DNA from: Marinibacterium anthonyi
GTDB lineage: Bacteria > Pseudomonadota > Alphaproteobacteria > Rhodobacterales > Rhodobacteraceae
NCBI GenBank assembly: GCA_003217735.2
Contig: CP031585.1
Span: forward strand, 851,001 to 915,000
Length of the DNA: 64,000 bases
Direction of reading: 5' to 3'
Below, in pieces: positions 1 to 9,667 of the stretch. Under the pieces are notes generated by a model. It searched no databases. It was not told where the DNA came from and saw only the letters and a program-made list of their open reading frames with translations. The translations under genes and the position numbers were made by a program. The first letter of the stretch is position 1. Each line of letters opens with the position of its first letter.

Positions 1-464
1 TCCAGGTGCGCCCGTTCCAGCGACACCGCCGAAGGGCAGGCCTGCAGGTCATCCGCGTACAGATCGACCACGTAGGTCATCATCGCGTCGCGCCGTTCCT
101 CGGTGTGGAAGGTCAGCATCTCGCCCACGCTGCGGGTCTCGTGGAAGGGATAGAAGAGGTATTCGGCGTTGTAGCAATAATACATCCAAAGTCCCGGCGC
201 CGTGGCGATGACCCGGTTGATCGCACCCGGCACCGCGTTGCGCTGGACGGTGTCATAGCGGACCCGGTGGACCAGCGGTTCAAGATCGGCGGGCAGCGCG
301 AAGGCGTCGGGCATGAAGGCGACGATCGTCCGGAAGCCGCAATCGCGGTGGTGGCGCAGGGTCGTGTCGATCTCGACCTCGTCCTCGACGAAGATCATCG
401 CCAGGGGGCCTTTTGCCCAGCTCGAAGGGCTTTGCAGGAACTGGTCGATCGAGCTGTAGTACAA
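1..464 (-). CDS. Conserved hypothetical protein, 3' end outside the window (possible glycosyltransferase-like)
   Basis: The reading frame runs off the left edge, so only the first 154 residues are visible. The start is taken as a TTG preceded by GGAGAG a few bases upstream. The visible protein has no signal peptide and begins with a segment reading [20 protein letters not shown]. Next comes an acidic stretch ([16 protein letters not shown]) and a hydrophobic strand ([14 protein letters not shown]). That layout resembles the N-terminal half of nucleotide-sugar-binding glycosyltransferase-like proteins, but no DXD motif can be assigned with confidence. The gene diverges from miaB with about 120 bp between the two starts. 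Function is unknown; the glycosyltransferase idea is a weak inference. Confidence 0.6.
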   Translation of the reverse strand, partial: MYYSSIDQFLQSPSSWAKGPLAMIFVEDEVEIDTTLRHHRDCGFRTIVAFMPDAFALPADLEPLVHRVRYDTVQRNAVPGAINRVIATAPGLWMYYCYNAEYLFYPFHETRSVGEMLTFHTEERRDAMMTYVVDLYADDLQACPSAVSLERAHL

Positions 465-583
465 GGGTCTCTCCGTTTCCGATACCGCGCCGGACCGTCC
501 GACAAACCGGGGCGCATTGCAAGATGGGGCGCCATGGGGTAGGCACCTTATCGTTTTCCCCGACAGACCGGATCCCGCTGCCC

Positions 584-1906
584 ATGTCCGCTTCGAAGAA
601 GTTATACATCAAGACCTACGGCTGTCAGATGAACGTCTACGACAGCGAACGCATGGCCGAAGCGCTTGGCGGGCAGGGCTATGTCGAAACCTCGTCGCCC
701 GAGGATGCCGACATGATCCTGCTGAACACCTGCCACATCCGCGAGAAGGCGGCCGAGAAGGTCTATTCGGAACTGGGCCGGTTCAGGGCGCTCAAGGACG
801 AACGCCCGGACCTGAAGATCGGCGTCGCCGGCTGTGTCGCCCAGGCCGAGGGCGCCGAGATCATGCGCCGCCAGCCCATGGTGGACCTGGTGGTCGGCCC
901 GCAATCCTACCACCGCCTGCCCGAGCTGGAAGCGAAGGCGCGGGCCGGGGAAAAGGCCCTGGACACCGATTTCCCCGAGGAAGACAAGTTCGAACACCTC
1001 AAGGCGCGCCCCAAGGCCGCGCGCGGGCCGACGGCGTTCCTGACCGTTCAGGAAGGCTGTGACAAGTTCTGCGCCTTCTGCGTGGTGCCCTATACCCGCG
1101 GTGCCGAAGTCAGCCGCCCCGTCGACCGGGTCCTGCGCGAGGCGCGCGACCTGGTGGATCGCGGCGTGCGCGAGATCACGTTGCTGGGCCAGAACGTGAA
1201 TGCCTATCACGGCGAGGGGCCGGACGGGCGCGATTGGGGACTGGCCCGGCTGATCCGTCAGCTGGCCGGGATCGACGAGCTGAAGCGCATCCGGTTCACC
1301 ACCTCGCATCCCAACGACATGGAAGACGACCTGATCGCCGCCCATGGCGATTGCGACAAGCTGATGCCCTACCTGCACCTGCCGGTGCAATCGGGCAGCG
1401 ATTACATCCTGAAGCGGATGAACCGGTCGCACACGGCGGAAAGCTATATCCGCCTGATCGAACGGATCCGCGCGGCGCGCCCCGACATCCTGCTGTCAGG
1501 CGATTTCATCGTCGGTTTCCCCGAAGAGACCGAGGCGCATTTCCAGGAGACGATGGCCCTGATCGAAGAGGTCCGTTACGGATCGGCGTTTTCGTTCAAG
1601 TATTCCACCCGTCCGGGAACGCCGGCGGCCGAACGCGGCCAGATCGACGCGGCCGAGGCCGACGACCGGCTGCAGCGCCTGCAGGCGCTGATCACCCGGC
1701 AGCAGCACGCGGCGCAAGACGCCATGGTGGGCCGCGAGGTTGGCGTGCTGTTCGAAAAGACGGGGCGCAAGCCGGGTCAGATGGTCGGCAAGTCGGATCA
1801 CCTGCACGCGGTTCACGTGACGTCGGACAAGGTCGGGGTCGGGGATCTGGCCCGGGTGCGCATCACCGCCTCCGGGCCCAATTCGCTGGCGGGCGAGCTG
1901 GTCTGA
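584..1906 (+). CDS. miaB: tRNA-2-methylthio-N6-dimethylallyladenosine synthase MiaB
   Basis: This radical-SAM methylthiotransferase converts i6A37 to ms2i6A37 in tRNAs that read UNN codons. The 440-residue protein starts [17 protein letters not shown], the classic UPF0004 N-terminal domain with its first cysteine. The radical-SAM cluster motif CxxxCxxC is visible as CDKFCAFC near residue 155. A TRAM domain occupies roughly the last 65 residues and ends in NSLAGELV. The frame is open further upstream, but this ATG gives the normal family length and N-terminus. In Rhodobacteraceae miaB is usually followed by phoH, ybeY and corC, as here, although three envelope genes intervene. Confidence 0.97.
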   Translation: MSASKKLYIKTYGCQMNVYDSERMAEALGGQGYVETSSPEDADMILLNTCHIREKAAEKVYSELGRFRALKDERPDLKIGVAGCVAQAEGAEIMRRQPMVDLVVGPQSYHRLPELEAKARAGEKALDTDFPEEDKFEHLKARPKAARGPTAFLTVQEGCDKFCAFCVVPYTRGAEVSRPVDRVLREARDLVDRGVREITLLGQNVNAYHGEGPDGRDWGLARLIRQLAGIDELKRIRFTTSHPNDMEDDLIAAHGDCDKLMPYLHLPVQSGSDYILKRMNRSHTAESYIRLIERIRAARPDILLSGDFIVGFPEETEAHFQETMALIEEVRYGSAFSFKYSTRPGTPAAERGQIDAAEADDRLQRLQALITRQQHAAQDAMVGREVGVLFEKTGRKPGQMVGKSDHLHAVHVTSDKVGVGDLARVRITASGPNSLAGELV

Positions 1907-1913
1907 GACCGGC

Positions 1914-2240
1914 TTACCGCGGCGGGTTCTGCACCATCTGCTGATACAGCTGCTGGGTCATGTAGCCCTGGTTGCCGACGCCGTATTCGTCCCGGCAGAT
2001 CGTGTCGGCGATGGCCTGGGCGTCGGCGGCCGTGTAGCCATAGCGGACCAGGTCATCGATGAAGACGGCATTGGGCCGGTCCCAGACCACGGCCGCCAGC
2101 GGGCCGCGATAGCAGGAAATCGTGATCTGGTTGGGGTGGCTGCCCGGGGCCGTCGGCATGGGCTTGTTGGCGGCAGCGGCGCCAAGGGGAATCAGTGCGG
2201 CCAGCGTAAGGCCAAGGGCTGCGAAAACTGTGCGCTTCAT
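1914..2240 (-). CDS. Small exported protein of unknown function
   Basis: This 108-residue protein begins with a clear Sec signal peptide (MKRTVFAALGLTLAALIPLGAAAA, given here by its basic start, hydrophobic core and AAA end at about residue 24). The mature part is about 84 residues and contains two cysteines (ISCYRG and DTICRDEYG) that could form a periplasmic disulfide. It ends in a glutamine-rich helix. No enzymatic motif is visible. It converges on miaB, with only 7 bp between the two stop codons. It looks like a conserved periplasmic protein of alphaproteobacteria, but no function can be assigned. Confidence 0.75.
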   Translation of the reverse strand: MKRTVFAALGLTLAALIPLGAAAANKPMPTAPGSHPNQITISCYRGPLAAVVWDRPNAVFIDDLVRYGYTAADAQAIADTICRDEYGVGNQGYMTQQLYQQMVQNPPR

Positions 2241-2669
2241 GAGTGGATCCTGTTGTTCGGCGGCTGCAACGCCTCCATCCCACTGGCCCGCATCGCCGCT
2301 TTGAATATCTGGAACGTGCCTAGTTAACTTTCAAATGTCGCGCCACGTTCCGTTAGGTATTGTGACAAATCCAAGGCTCGTCCCGCCACAGTCGCGAAGG
2401 CGATCAGCCATTGTTTTCCGCGTGGGGACAAAGCGGTCGGCGGGGCGCAAAAATCTTGTGCAAATCAAGGCAGGCGCCGTATGGCCGCCGCGGTGCGCCC
2501 ACCTGATTCGCCACCCTTTCCCGGGCGACAGGGCCAGCCCGTGTTGGGGCGCGGACAAGGGTAGACCGTTTATTTTTCTTCACAATTCCACGTGATCTTC
2601 TTAACGTTGTCTGGGGATTCCGCGGTTTTCCGCCGATCGGCGGAGGCGCAGAGGGGCTAGGACAAAAGG
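2241..2669. other. 430-bp intergenic region with an 8-bp inverted repeat
   Basis: No supported gene lies here. It holds the promoters of the divergent exported-protein gene (left) and OmpA-like gene (right). An inverted repeat GGAACGTG (2311-2318) / CACGTTCC (2344-2351) with a 25-bp spacer lies about 70-110 bp upstream of the left gene and could be a regulatory half-site pair. The stretch 2560-2605 is locally AT-rich (GTTTATTTTTCTTCACAATTCC) and is the best place for the promoter of the right-hand gene. Confidence 0.35.
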
Positions 2670-3260
2670 ATGACAGCGGTGTTTGAACGGATCTCAGTCC
2701 GGGCACGGACGGTGGTGCTGGTCTGCGCAGCGGCCATGGTTCTGGGCCTTTTCGTGGCAGGAACGGCCTCGGCCCAGAATTCGGGACAGAATACGGTAAA
2801 GGGGGAGCGGTACGTGCCGACCATCTGGGTCGACCCCGATGGATGCGAGCACTGGGTGATGGACGACGGCGCCGAGGGATACATGACCCCGCACGTCAGC
2901 CGGCAGGGGATCCCGGTCTGCCGCCGGGGCAACCTGTGCGGGGTGCTGAACACCGACCAGTTCTTTGCCACCGACAGCGCCCGGATCTCGACCGCCGGCC
3001 AGCAGCGGCTGGCGCAGTTCTTCGGCCAGTCGACGGCCACCGCCTTCGTGATCATCGGCCACACCGATGCGCGGGCGTCGGACGAATACAACCTTGGCCT
3101 GTCGCAGCGCCGCGCCAACGCGGTCGCCAAGGTGGCCAAGTCGACGGGCGCGCGGATATCGGACGTACGCGGTTATGGCGAACGCATGCCGGTCGCGACG
3201 AACAACACCGCCGACGGGATGGCCAAGAACCGCCGCGTCGAAATCATCTGCATCCAGTAG
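2670..3260 (+). CDS. OmpA-family exported protein
   Basis: This 196-residue protein has an N-terminal signal or anchor segment (hydrophobic residues about 15-32, ending FVAGTASAQ). A short conserved module follows, IWVDPDGCEHWVMDDGAEGY, and then an OmpA C-terminal peptidoglycan-binding domain (about residues 85-196). The OmpA domain carries FVIIGHTDARASDEYNLGLSQRR and ends NRRVEIICI. It should sit in the periplasm and bind peptidoglycan non-covalently. It is 14 bp upstream of a small lipoprotein gene that repeats the IWVDP module, so the two are probably co-transcribed. The two cysteines in the module and the CRRGNLC pair may form disulfides. Confidence 0.85.
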   Translation: MTAVFERISVRARTVVLVCAAAMVLGLFVAGTASAQNSGQNTVKGERYVPTIWVDPDGCEHWVMDDGAEGYMTPHVSRQGIPVCRRGNLCGVLNTDQFFATDSARISTAGQQRLAQFFGQSTATAFVIIGHTDARASDEYNLGLSQRRANAVAKVAKSTGARISDVRGYGERMPVATNNTADGMAKNRRVEIICIQ

Positions 3261-3274
3261 GGGAGGGCCGAAGC

Positions 3275-3568
3275 ATGGCTATCAGGACATATATCGGTCT
3301 GGCCCTCGTGGCCGGCAGCCTCACCGCCTGCGTGGGCGAGGACAAGGGGCGCGACGGGTTCCTGGACCGCAAGGACCTGTCGACCCTGAAGGCGGGCATC
3401 TGGGTCGATCCGGTGGGCTGCGATCACTGGATCATCGACGACGGGCTCGAAGGCTACCTGTCGCAGCGGCTGGACAAGTACGGCAAGCCGGTCTGTTCCG
3501 GCGTGGCGCCGCCCAATACCGCGACGGGGCCGTTCAAGTCGGGCTCGGGCTTTCCCGACATTCTCTGA
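3275..3568 (+). CDS. Small lipoprotein sharing a module with the upstream OmpA-like protein
   Basis: The 97-residue product starts MAIRTYIGLALVAGSLTAC; LTAC is a lipobox with Cys at residue 19, so it should be lipidated by the Lgt/LspA/Lnt route. A GGGGAGGG ribosome-binding site lies 8 bp before the ATG. Residues about 42-74 (IWVDPVGCDHWIIDDGLEGY and on to KPVC) closely match the module in the preceding OmpA-family protein, indicating duplication of a domain. No OmpA domain follows; the C-terminus is glycine- and proline-rich. Function is unknown; a partner role with the OmpA-like protein is inferred. Confidence 0.75.
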   Translation: MAIRTYIGLALVAGSLTACVGEDKGRDGFLDRKDLSTLKAGIWVDPVGCDHWIIDDGLEGYLSQRLDKYGKPVCSGVAPPNTATGPFKSGSGFPDIL

Positions 3569-3590
3569 TCCGGATCGCTTCGATGTGATG

Positions 3591-3616
3591 CGGCCGCCCC
3601 GTCGGGCGGCCGTTTT
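3591..3616 (+). terminator. Rho-independent terminator after the lipoprotein gene
   Basis: A 9-bp perfect GC stem CGGCCGCCC / GGGCGGCCG with a 4-base loop is followed directly by TTTT. It starts about 20 bp after the lipoprotein stop codon and separates this pair from phoH. Confidence 0.85.
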
Positions 3617-3707
3617 GTTTCAATGCCGTGAATTTTCGCCACGCTGCGCTTGCACGGTCAGCCGGATGTTGGCACGATCAGTTCAGATGCCTGACAAGGA
3701 GAACGGA

Positions 3708-4718
3708 TTGGCCATAGGCGCCCTTACCCCGCCCCTTTCCGACAGCGCGGCTCGCGAGCTGCGCATCGACTTCCCGGACAATCGTCTGCTCATCGACCTT
3801 TGTGGAGAGTTCGACCGCAACCTCGCGGAGGTCGAACAGAAGCTCGAGGTCCAGATCATCCGCGTGGGCAACGAACTGGCCATCCACGGCGCCCCCGATT
3901 CGATGGCCCGCGCCGGCGAGGTCCTGCAGGCGCTCTATGAACGCCTGGAATCGGGCAAGGAGGTCCAGTCCGCCGACATCGACCGCGAGATCCGCATGGG
4001 TCACGTGATCGAGGAAGAGGACGCCCCCGCCGACCAGCTCGAGATGTTCTCGGGCGGCAAGGTCGAGATCAAGACGCGCAAGAAGCTGGTCGAACCGCGG
4101 ACCGAGGCGCAGAAGGCCTATGTGCGGTCGCTGTTCGAAAATGAACTGGCCTTCGGCATCGGCCCGGCCGGCACGGGCAAGACCTACCTGGCCGTGGCCG
4201 TGGGGGTGAACATGTTCATCCAGGGCCATGTCGACCGCATCGTCCTGTGCCGTCCCGCCGTCGAGGCGGGCGAACGCCTGGGCTTTCTGCCCGGCACGCA
4301 GGAGGAAAAGGTCGATCCCTACATGCAGCCGCTGTACGATGCGCTGAACGATTTCTTCCCCGGCAAGCAGGTCGCCAAGCTGCGCGAGGAGAAGCGGATC
4401 GAGATCGCGCCGCTGGCCTTCATGCGCGGCCGCACGCTGGCCAATGCCTTCGTGGTGCTGGACGAGGCGCAGAACGCCACGGCGATGCAGATGAAGATGT
4501 TCCTGACCCGCCTGGGCGAAGGCTCGCGCATGGTGATCACCGGTGACCGCAGCCAGGTCGACCTGCCGCGCGGCGTGCAATCGGGCCTGTCGGATGCGGA
4601 ACGGCTGCTGAAGGCGATCCCCAGGATCAGTTTCAATTACTTCACCGCCAAGGACGTCGTGCGCCACCCGCTGGTCGCCGCGATCATCGAGGCGTATGAG
4701 GCCGACGAAGCGACGTGA
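3708..4718 (+). CDS. phoH: PhoH-family ATPase (PhoL/YbeZ type)
   Basis: This cytoplasmic P-loop ATPase belongs to the YbeZ group, which works with the YbeY endoribonuclease in rRNA maturation and quality control. Walker A is GPAGTGKT and Walker B is FVVLDEAQN. A small N-terminal KH-like region (IDFPDNRLLIDLCGEFDRN) matches the family. The start is placed at a TTG because AAGGAG lies about 9 bp upstream; an ATG seven codons earlier (3687) lacks such a site. The product is then 336 residues. The next gene, ybeY, lies 42 bp downstream, the usual pairing. Confidence 0.95.
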   Translation: MAIGALTPPLSDSAARELRIDFPDNRLLIDLCGEFDRNLAEVEQKLEVQIIRVGNELAIHGAPDSMARAGEVLQALYERLESGKEVQSADIDREIRMGHVIEEEDAPADQLEMFSGGKVEIKTRKKLVEPRTEAQKAYVRSLFENELAFGIGPAGTGKTYLAVAVGVNMFIQGHVDRIVLCRPAVEAGERLGFLPGTQEEKVDPYMQPLYDALNDFFPGKQVAKLREEKRIEIAPLAFMRGRTLANAFVVLDEAQNATAMQMKMFLTRLGEGSRMVITGDRSQVDLPRGVQSGLSDAERLLKAIPRISFNYFTAKDVVRHPLVAAIIEAYEADEAT

Positions 4719-4760
4719 ACCGGCCGGGCCGATCCCGGCCCGGAACCGAAAGACGCAACG

Positions 4761-5282
4761 ATGATCGACATCCTGATCGAGGACGACCGCTGGGACGCGC
4801 TGGAGCTGGACGCCCTGGCCGATCGGGCCATGGGCGCGGCGCTGGGGCACATGGGGCTGGACCCGGACGATTGCGAAGTGTCTTTGCTGGCCTGTGACGA
4901 TGCGCGCATCGCCGTTCTGAACGCCGAATTCCGTGACAAGCCCACGCCCACGAACGTGCTGAGCTGGCCGGCCGAGGACCTGTCCCCGGACACCCCAGGC
5001 GGCGATCCGCTGCCGCCCGAACCCGATCCGGGGGGCGAACTGAGCCTGGGCGATATCGCGATCGCCTACGACACCTGCGCGCGCGAGGCACAGGCGGCGG
5101 GCAAGCCGATGCAGGACCATGTGACGCACCTTGTCATTCACGGTCTTCTGCATCTTCTGGGCTACGATCATGTGCACGACGCGGATGCGGCGGTGATGGA
5201 GGGGCTCGAGGCGGCGATACTTGCTGGACTGGGCATCGAAAATCCCTATATCGTCGCGGATGGGGCCATTGAGCCCGGTTAG
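4761..5282 (+). CDS. ybeY: Endoribonuclease YbeY
   Basis: YbeY is a zinc-dependent endoribonuclease needed for 16S rRNA 3'-end maturation and 70S quality control. The 173-residue protein carries the diagnostic metal site HGLLHLLGYDH (HxxxHxxxxxH) around residue 126 and the upstream motif PTNVLSWP. It lies between phoH and corC, with 11 bp to the latter, so this is an operon. A proline/acidic insert (PDTPGGDPLPPEPDPGG) in the middle of the protein is typical of Rhodobacteraceae orthologues. Confidence 0.96.
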   Translation: MIDILIEDDRWDALELDALADRAMGAALGHMGLDPDDCEVSLLACDDARIAVLNAEFRDKPTPTNVLSWPAEDLSPDTPGGDPLPPEPDPGGELSLGDIAIAYDTCAREAQAAGKPMQDHVTHLVIHGLLHLLGYDHVHDADAAVMEGLEAAILAGLGIENPYIVADGAIEPG

Positions 5283-5293
5283 AGATAGGAACG

Positions 5294-6172
5294 ATGGGCG
5301 ACAACGAAGGTTCGTCTGGCGCGGCGCATGGCGCGCATGACGACGAGGATAGCAACGGTCACGGCGGTATATTCGGCCGGATCGTAGGGGCGTGGGGATC
5401 TTCCCAGGTGGCGAATGGCCGCGACGAGGAAGCGACGACGACGCCGGAACCCCCCAGACATGGCATGATGAACCTGCGCAGGATGCGGGTCGAGGACGTG
5501 GCGATCCCATCGGCCGACATCGTTGCCGTGCCCAGCACCATCGGCGCGGACGAACTGGTCGACATCTTCCGCGACAGCGGCATGACCCGGATTCCGGTTT
5601 ACGAGGGCACGCTGGATACGCCGCTGGGTTTCGTCCATCTGAAGGATTTCGCGCTGACCCACGGGTTCAATGGCAAGGACACGCCCTTTGATCTGAAATC
5701 GATGCTGCGCGACCTGCTGTTCGTGCCGCCGTCGATGCCCATCGGCGTGCTGCTGTCAAAGATGCAGGCCGAACGCCGCCACATGGCGCTGGTGATCGAC
5801 GAATACGGCGGGGTCGATGGTCTGGTGACCATCGAGGATCTGCTGGAACAGGTCGTGGGCGAGATCGAGGATGAGCACGACACCGACGAGGCGCGGACCT
5901 GGGTGATGGAGAAACCCGGCGTCTACCTGGCGCTGGCCAAGACGCCGCTTGAGGAATTCGAGGACGAGATCGGCCGTTCGCTGACCGACAGCGAGGAGGT
6001 CGACGAGGAAGAGATCGACACGCTGGGTGGTCTTGTCTTCATGATCTCGGGCCGGGTGCCGGCGCGGGGCGAGGTGGTGGAACATCCCGACGGGGCCGAA
6101 TTCGAAGTGGTCGACGCCGATCCCCGCCGGATCAAGCGCCTGCGGGTGCGGCTGCCGGAAGATACCGAGTAA
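5294..6172 (+). CDS. corC: CorC/HlyC-family CBS-domain protein
   Basis: This 292-residue soluble protein has two CBS domains (about residues 65-190) and a C-terminal CorC_HlyC (transporter-associated) domain ending LRVRLPEDTE. Landmarks are MVENLRRMRVEDV-type entry (here MMNLRRMRVEDVAIP), DEYGGVDGLVTIEDLLEQVVGEIEDE and the acidic hinge DSEEVDEEEIDTLGG. Family members are linked to magnesium and cobalt homeostasis and are often misnamed hemolysins. There is no membrane DUF21 domain, so it is the short form. lnt follows after 4 bp, as in most proteobacteria. Confidence 0.93.
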   Translation: MGDNEGSSGAAHGAHDDEDSNGHGGIFGRIVGAWGSSQVANGRDEEATTTPEPPRHGMMNLRRMRVEDVAIPSADIVAVPSTIGADELVDIFRDSGMTRIPVYEGTLDTPLGFVHLKDFALTHGFNGKDTPFDLKSMLRDLLFVPPSMPIGVLLSKMQAERRHMALVIDEYGGVDGLVTIEDLLEQVVGEIEDEHDTDEARTWVMEKPGVYLALAKTPLEEFEDEIGRSLTDSEEVDEEEIDTLGGLVFMISGRVPARGEVVEHPDGAEFEVVDADPRRIKRLRVRLPEDTE

Positions 6173-6176
6173 GATC

Positions 6177-7685
6177 ATGCCCCCCGCAATTCCCATGGCG
6201 CGATGGCTGCTCTGGGCCCGGATGCTGCTGGCCGCCGCCCTGGGCGCGGTCACGGGGCTGGGCCTGGCGCCCTATGGTCTGTGGCCTGTCGCGCTGATCG
6301 GCTGGATGATCCTGCCGGCGCTGATCGTCGTGTCGGAGACGCCGATGCGCGCGGCCTGGACCGGCTGGGCCTTTGCCGCCGGGTTCTTCGCCAACGGCCT
6401 GACCTGGATTGTCGAACCCTTCATGGTGGACGCCGCCCGCGACGGGTGGATGGCGCCCTTTGCGCTGGTCTTCATGTCCGGTGGGCTGGCGTTGTTCTGG
6501 GCGGCGGCCTTCTATGGCGCGCACCGTCTGGGGCGGGGCCGGGTCAACCGGTGCCTGGTGCTGGTGCCCTGCCTGGCCCTGGCCGAATTCGGCCGCGCCT
6601 ACCTGCTGACCGGCTTTCCCTGGGCGGCCCCCGCGCAGGCGCTGATCGAAAGCCCGGCTCTGCCGTTGCTGGCCTGGCTCGGGCCGCAGGGGCTGGGCCT
6701 GCTGGCGCTGGCCGCCTCCATCGGCACGGGGCTTTTCGCGCTGCGCAGGCGGGTCGTGTTCCTGGCCCCGGTGGCGCTGTTCGCGGTGCTGAGCGTGGCC
6801 GCACAGATCACCCGCCCGGCGGTGACGATGACGGACCACATCGTGCGCCTGATCCAGCCCAACGCGGTGCAAAAGCAGAAATGGGACCCGGAATGGATCC
6901 CGGTCTATTTCCAGCGCCAGCTGGACTTCACCGCCGAGGGCGCGCGCCCCGACCTGATCGTCTGGCCCGAAAGCGCGATTGCCCCGGTCTATGAACAATC
7001 CGGCCCCTGGCTGGATGCGGTGACCGATGCCGCCGGCGGAAGCCAGGTGGCGCTGGGGATCCGGCGTTATGACGGGCGGCTTTACAATGCGCTGATCCGG
7101 ATGGACGGCGACGGCACGGTCACGGACATCTACGACAAGCACCACCTGGTGCCCTTTGGCGAATACATCCCGCTGGGCGGCCTGGCCAAGCGCTTCGGCA
7201 TCCATGGGCTCGCGGCCGAGGATGGCGATGGCTACAGTTCCGGCCCCGGTCCCGTGCTGGTGGATTTCGGCCCGCTGGGCAAGGCCCTGCCGCTGATCTG
7301 CTACGAGGCCGTGTTTCCCCAGGACGTGAACGGCGCGCCGGGGCGGGCGGATTTCCTTTTGCAGATCACCAACGACGCCTGGTTCGGCAAGCGGGTCGGC
7401 CCCTATCAGCACCTGGCGCAGGCCCGGATGCGGGCGGTCGAACAGGGGCTGCCGATGCTGCGCGCGGCCAATACCGGCATCTCGGCGGTGATCGATCCGG
7501 ACGGGCGCGTGCTGGACAGCCTGGGGCTTGGGCGGGCCGGATACATCGATGCGACACTGCCCGCACCGCTTTCACCTACAATCTATGCGCGAACCGGCGA
7601 CCTGCCGTGGCTCGTTTTGGTCGTTTTGATGCTGATTGCCTGCCTTGCCGTGCCGTTCCGACAATCGACCAGAGAATCCGATTGA
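6177..7685 (+). CDS. lnt: Apolipoprotein N-acyltransferase
   Basis: Lnt adds the third acyl chain to the N-terminal cysteine of lipoproteins at the periplasmic face of the inner membrane. The 502-residue protein has about six N-terminal membrane segments, a periplasmic nitrilase-like domain (residues about 220-470) and a C-terminal membrane segment (WLVLVVLMLIACLAV). The catalytic Glu-Lys-Cys triad is visible in VWPESAIAP, YDKHHLVPFGEYIP and LICYEAVFP. It is the last gene of the phoH-ybeY-corC-lnt run; a short GGGCG/CGCCC stem follows 10-30 bp after the stop. Confidence 0.97.
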   Translation: MPPAIPMARWLLWARMLLAAALGAVTGLGLAPYGLWPVALIGWMILPALIVVSETPMRAAWTGWAFAAGFFANGLTWIVEPFMVDAARDGWMAPFALVFMSGGLALFWAAAFYGAHRLGRGRVNRCLVLVPCLALAEFGRAYLLTGFPWAAPAQALIESPALPLLAWLGPQGLGLLALAASIGTGLFALRRRVVFLAPVALFAVLSVAAQITRPAVTMTDHIVRLIQPNAVQKQKWDPEWIPVYFQRQLDFTAEGARPDLIVWPESAIAPVYEQSGPWLDAVTDAAGGSQVALGIRRYDGRLYNALIRMDGDGTVTDIYDKHHLVPFGEYIPLGGLAKRFGIHGLAAEDGDGYSSGPGPVLVDFGPLGKALPLICYEAVFPQDVNGAPGRADFLLQITNDAWFGKRVGPYQHLAQARMRAVEQGLPMLRAANTGISAVIDPDGRVLDSLGLGRAGYIDATLPAPLSPTIYARTGDLPWLVLVVLMLIACLAVPFRQSTRESD

Positions 7686-7721
7686 CCCAAGGTCCGGGGC
7701 GGCGTACGCCCTTCTGACACC

Positions 7722-7766
7722 GTCACAACGGCTTCCTGGCGTGGCGGATAATTGCACAATGGAGCA
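7722..7766 (+). promoter_or_regulatory. SAM/SAH-type riboswitch in front of metK
   Basis: The 5' leader of metK contains GTCACAACGGCTTCCTGGCG, followed 12-25 bp later by ATTGCACAATGGAGCA. This matches, from memory, the compact pseudoknot consensus of the SAM/SAH riboswitch described upstream of metK in Rhodobacterales. The GGAG in the 3' part is also the ribosome-binding site of metK (6-9 bp before the ATG). Ligand binding would therefore occlude translation initiation when SAM or SAH is plentiful. The assignment rests on sequence and position only. Confidence 0.85.
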
Positions 7767-7772
7767 CCTCTC

Positions 7773-8939
<1,167 letters not shown>

Positions 8940-8978
8940 GGCGGTTCAGCCTGAAGACACACACATCGTCGGCGCGGA

Positions 8979-9662
8979 TCAGTCGGTCCGCGCCGCGAAT
9001 TCCGCCCAGATCGGCAAGTGGTCCGAGGCGGTCCGCGCGTCGGCGCAATCGCCCACGCCGGTATCCACCAGCCGCAGCCCGGGCCCGTGGATGATGCGAT
9101 CAAGCGTGGCCACCGGGAAGTTGGCCGGAAAGCTTGGTCTTGTGGGCGCCATCGAAAAGACGGGGGCCAGTGGTTCGGACGCATGGCGCGCCGACCATTC
9201 GTTGAAATCCCCCGCGATCACGGTGCGCGCGTCATAGGGCCCTTGCAGCAGGTCCCGGATGCGCTGCAGCTGTTGGCGGCGCGAGGGGCGCAGCAGTCCC
9301 AGGTGCACGCCCACCACGCGGGTCCCGTTCGTCAGGCGCACCGACACGGCGCCGCGCGGTTCCAGCCCCGGCAGGTCGAACCGGTCGACCTCCTCGACCT
9401 CCAGCCCGTTCTTCAGCAGGATCGCGTTGCCGTGCCAGCCGATGCTGACGTCATTTTCGGCCAGCGGCGCCACGTGGTAATCGGTCTCGGCCTCGATCAG
9501 CTCGCGGGGCAGGGCGGTGGGGCGGGGGCTAAGACGCAGGTCGGCCTCCTGCAGGACGACCACGTCGGCGTCCAGGCGCGACACGACATCCAGAACCCGC
9601 TCGGGAGAGCGTTTCTGGTCAAGCCCGCGGGCTTTGCGGATATTGTAGCTGGCAAGTTTCAT
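8979..9662 (-). CDS. Endonuclease/exonuclease/phosphatase family protein
   Basis: This 227-residue protein has the EEP fold: it begins KLASYNIRKARG, then VVVLQEADL (metal-binding Glu), VIAGDFNEW (catalytic Asp-Asn) and ends ASDHLPIWAEF (catalytic Asp-His). There is no signal peptide, so it is probably cytoplasmic. Its upstream neighbour, a phospholipase D-type gene, ends at 9668; a GTG at 9671 would overlap that stop as GTGA and is an alternative start. The substrate could be DNA, a phospholipid or a nucleotide. Pairing with a PLD enzyme hints at phospholipid turnover, but this is inference. Confidence 0.85.
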   Translation of the reverse strand: MKLASYNIRKARGLDQKRSPERVLDVVSRLDADVVVLQEADLRLSPRPTALPRELIEAETDYHVAPLAENDVSIGWHGNAILLKNGLEVEEVDRFDLPGLEPRGAVSVRLTNGTRVVGVHLGLLRPSRRQQLQRIRDLLQGPYDARTVIAGDFNEWSARHASEPLAPVFSMAPTRPSFPANFPVATLDRIIHGPGLRLVDTGVGDCADARTASDHLPIWAEFAARTD

Positions 9663-9667
9663 GGATG

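Noticed and set aside
3678..5510. 610-residue open frame on the - strand
   Set aside because: It is antisense to phoH, ybeY and corC, has the His/Arg/Gly-rich composition of a GC-rich shadow frame and no domain signature.
7690..7715. Terminator after lnt (GGGCG/CGCCC stem)
   Set aside because: The stem is only 5 bp and lacks a T-run, so it is not listed as a terminator.
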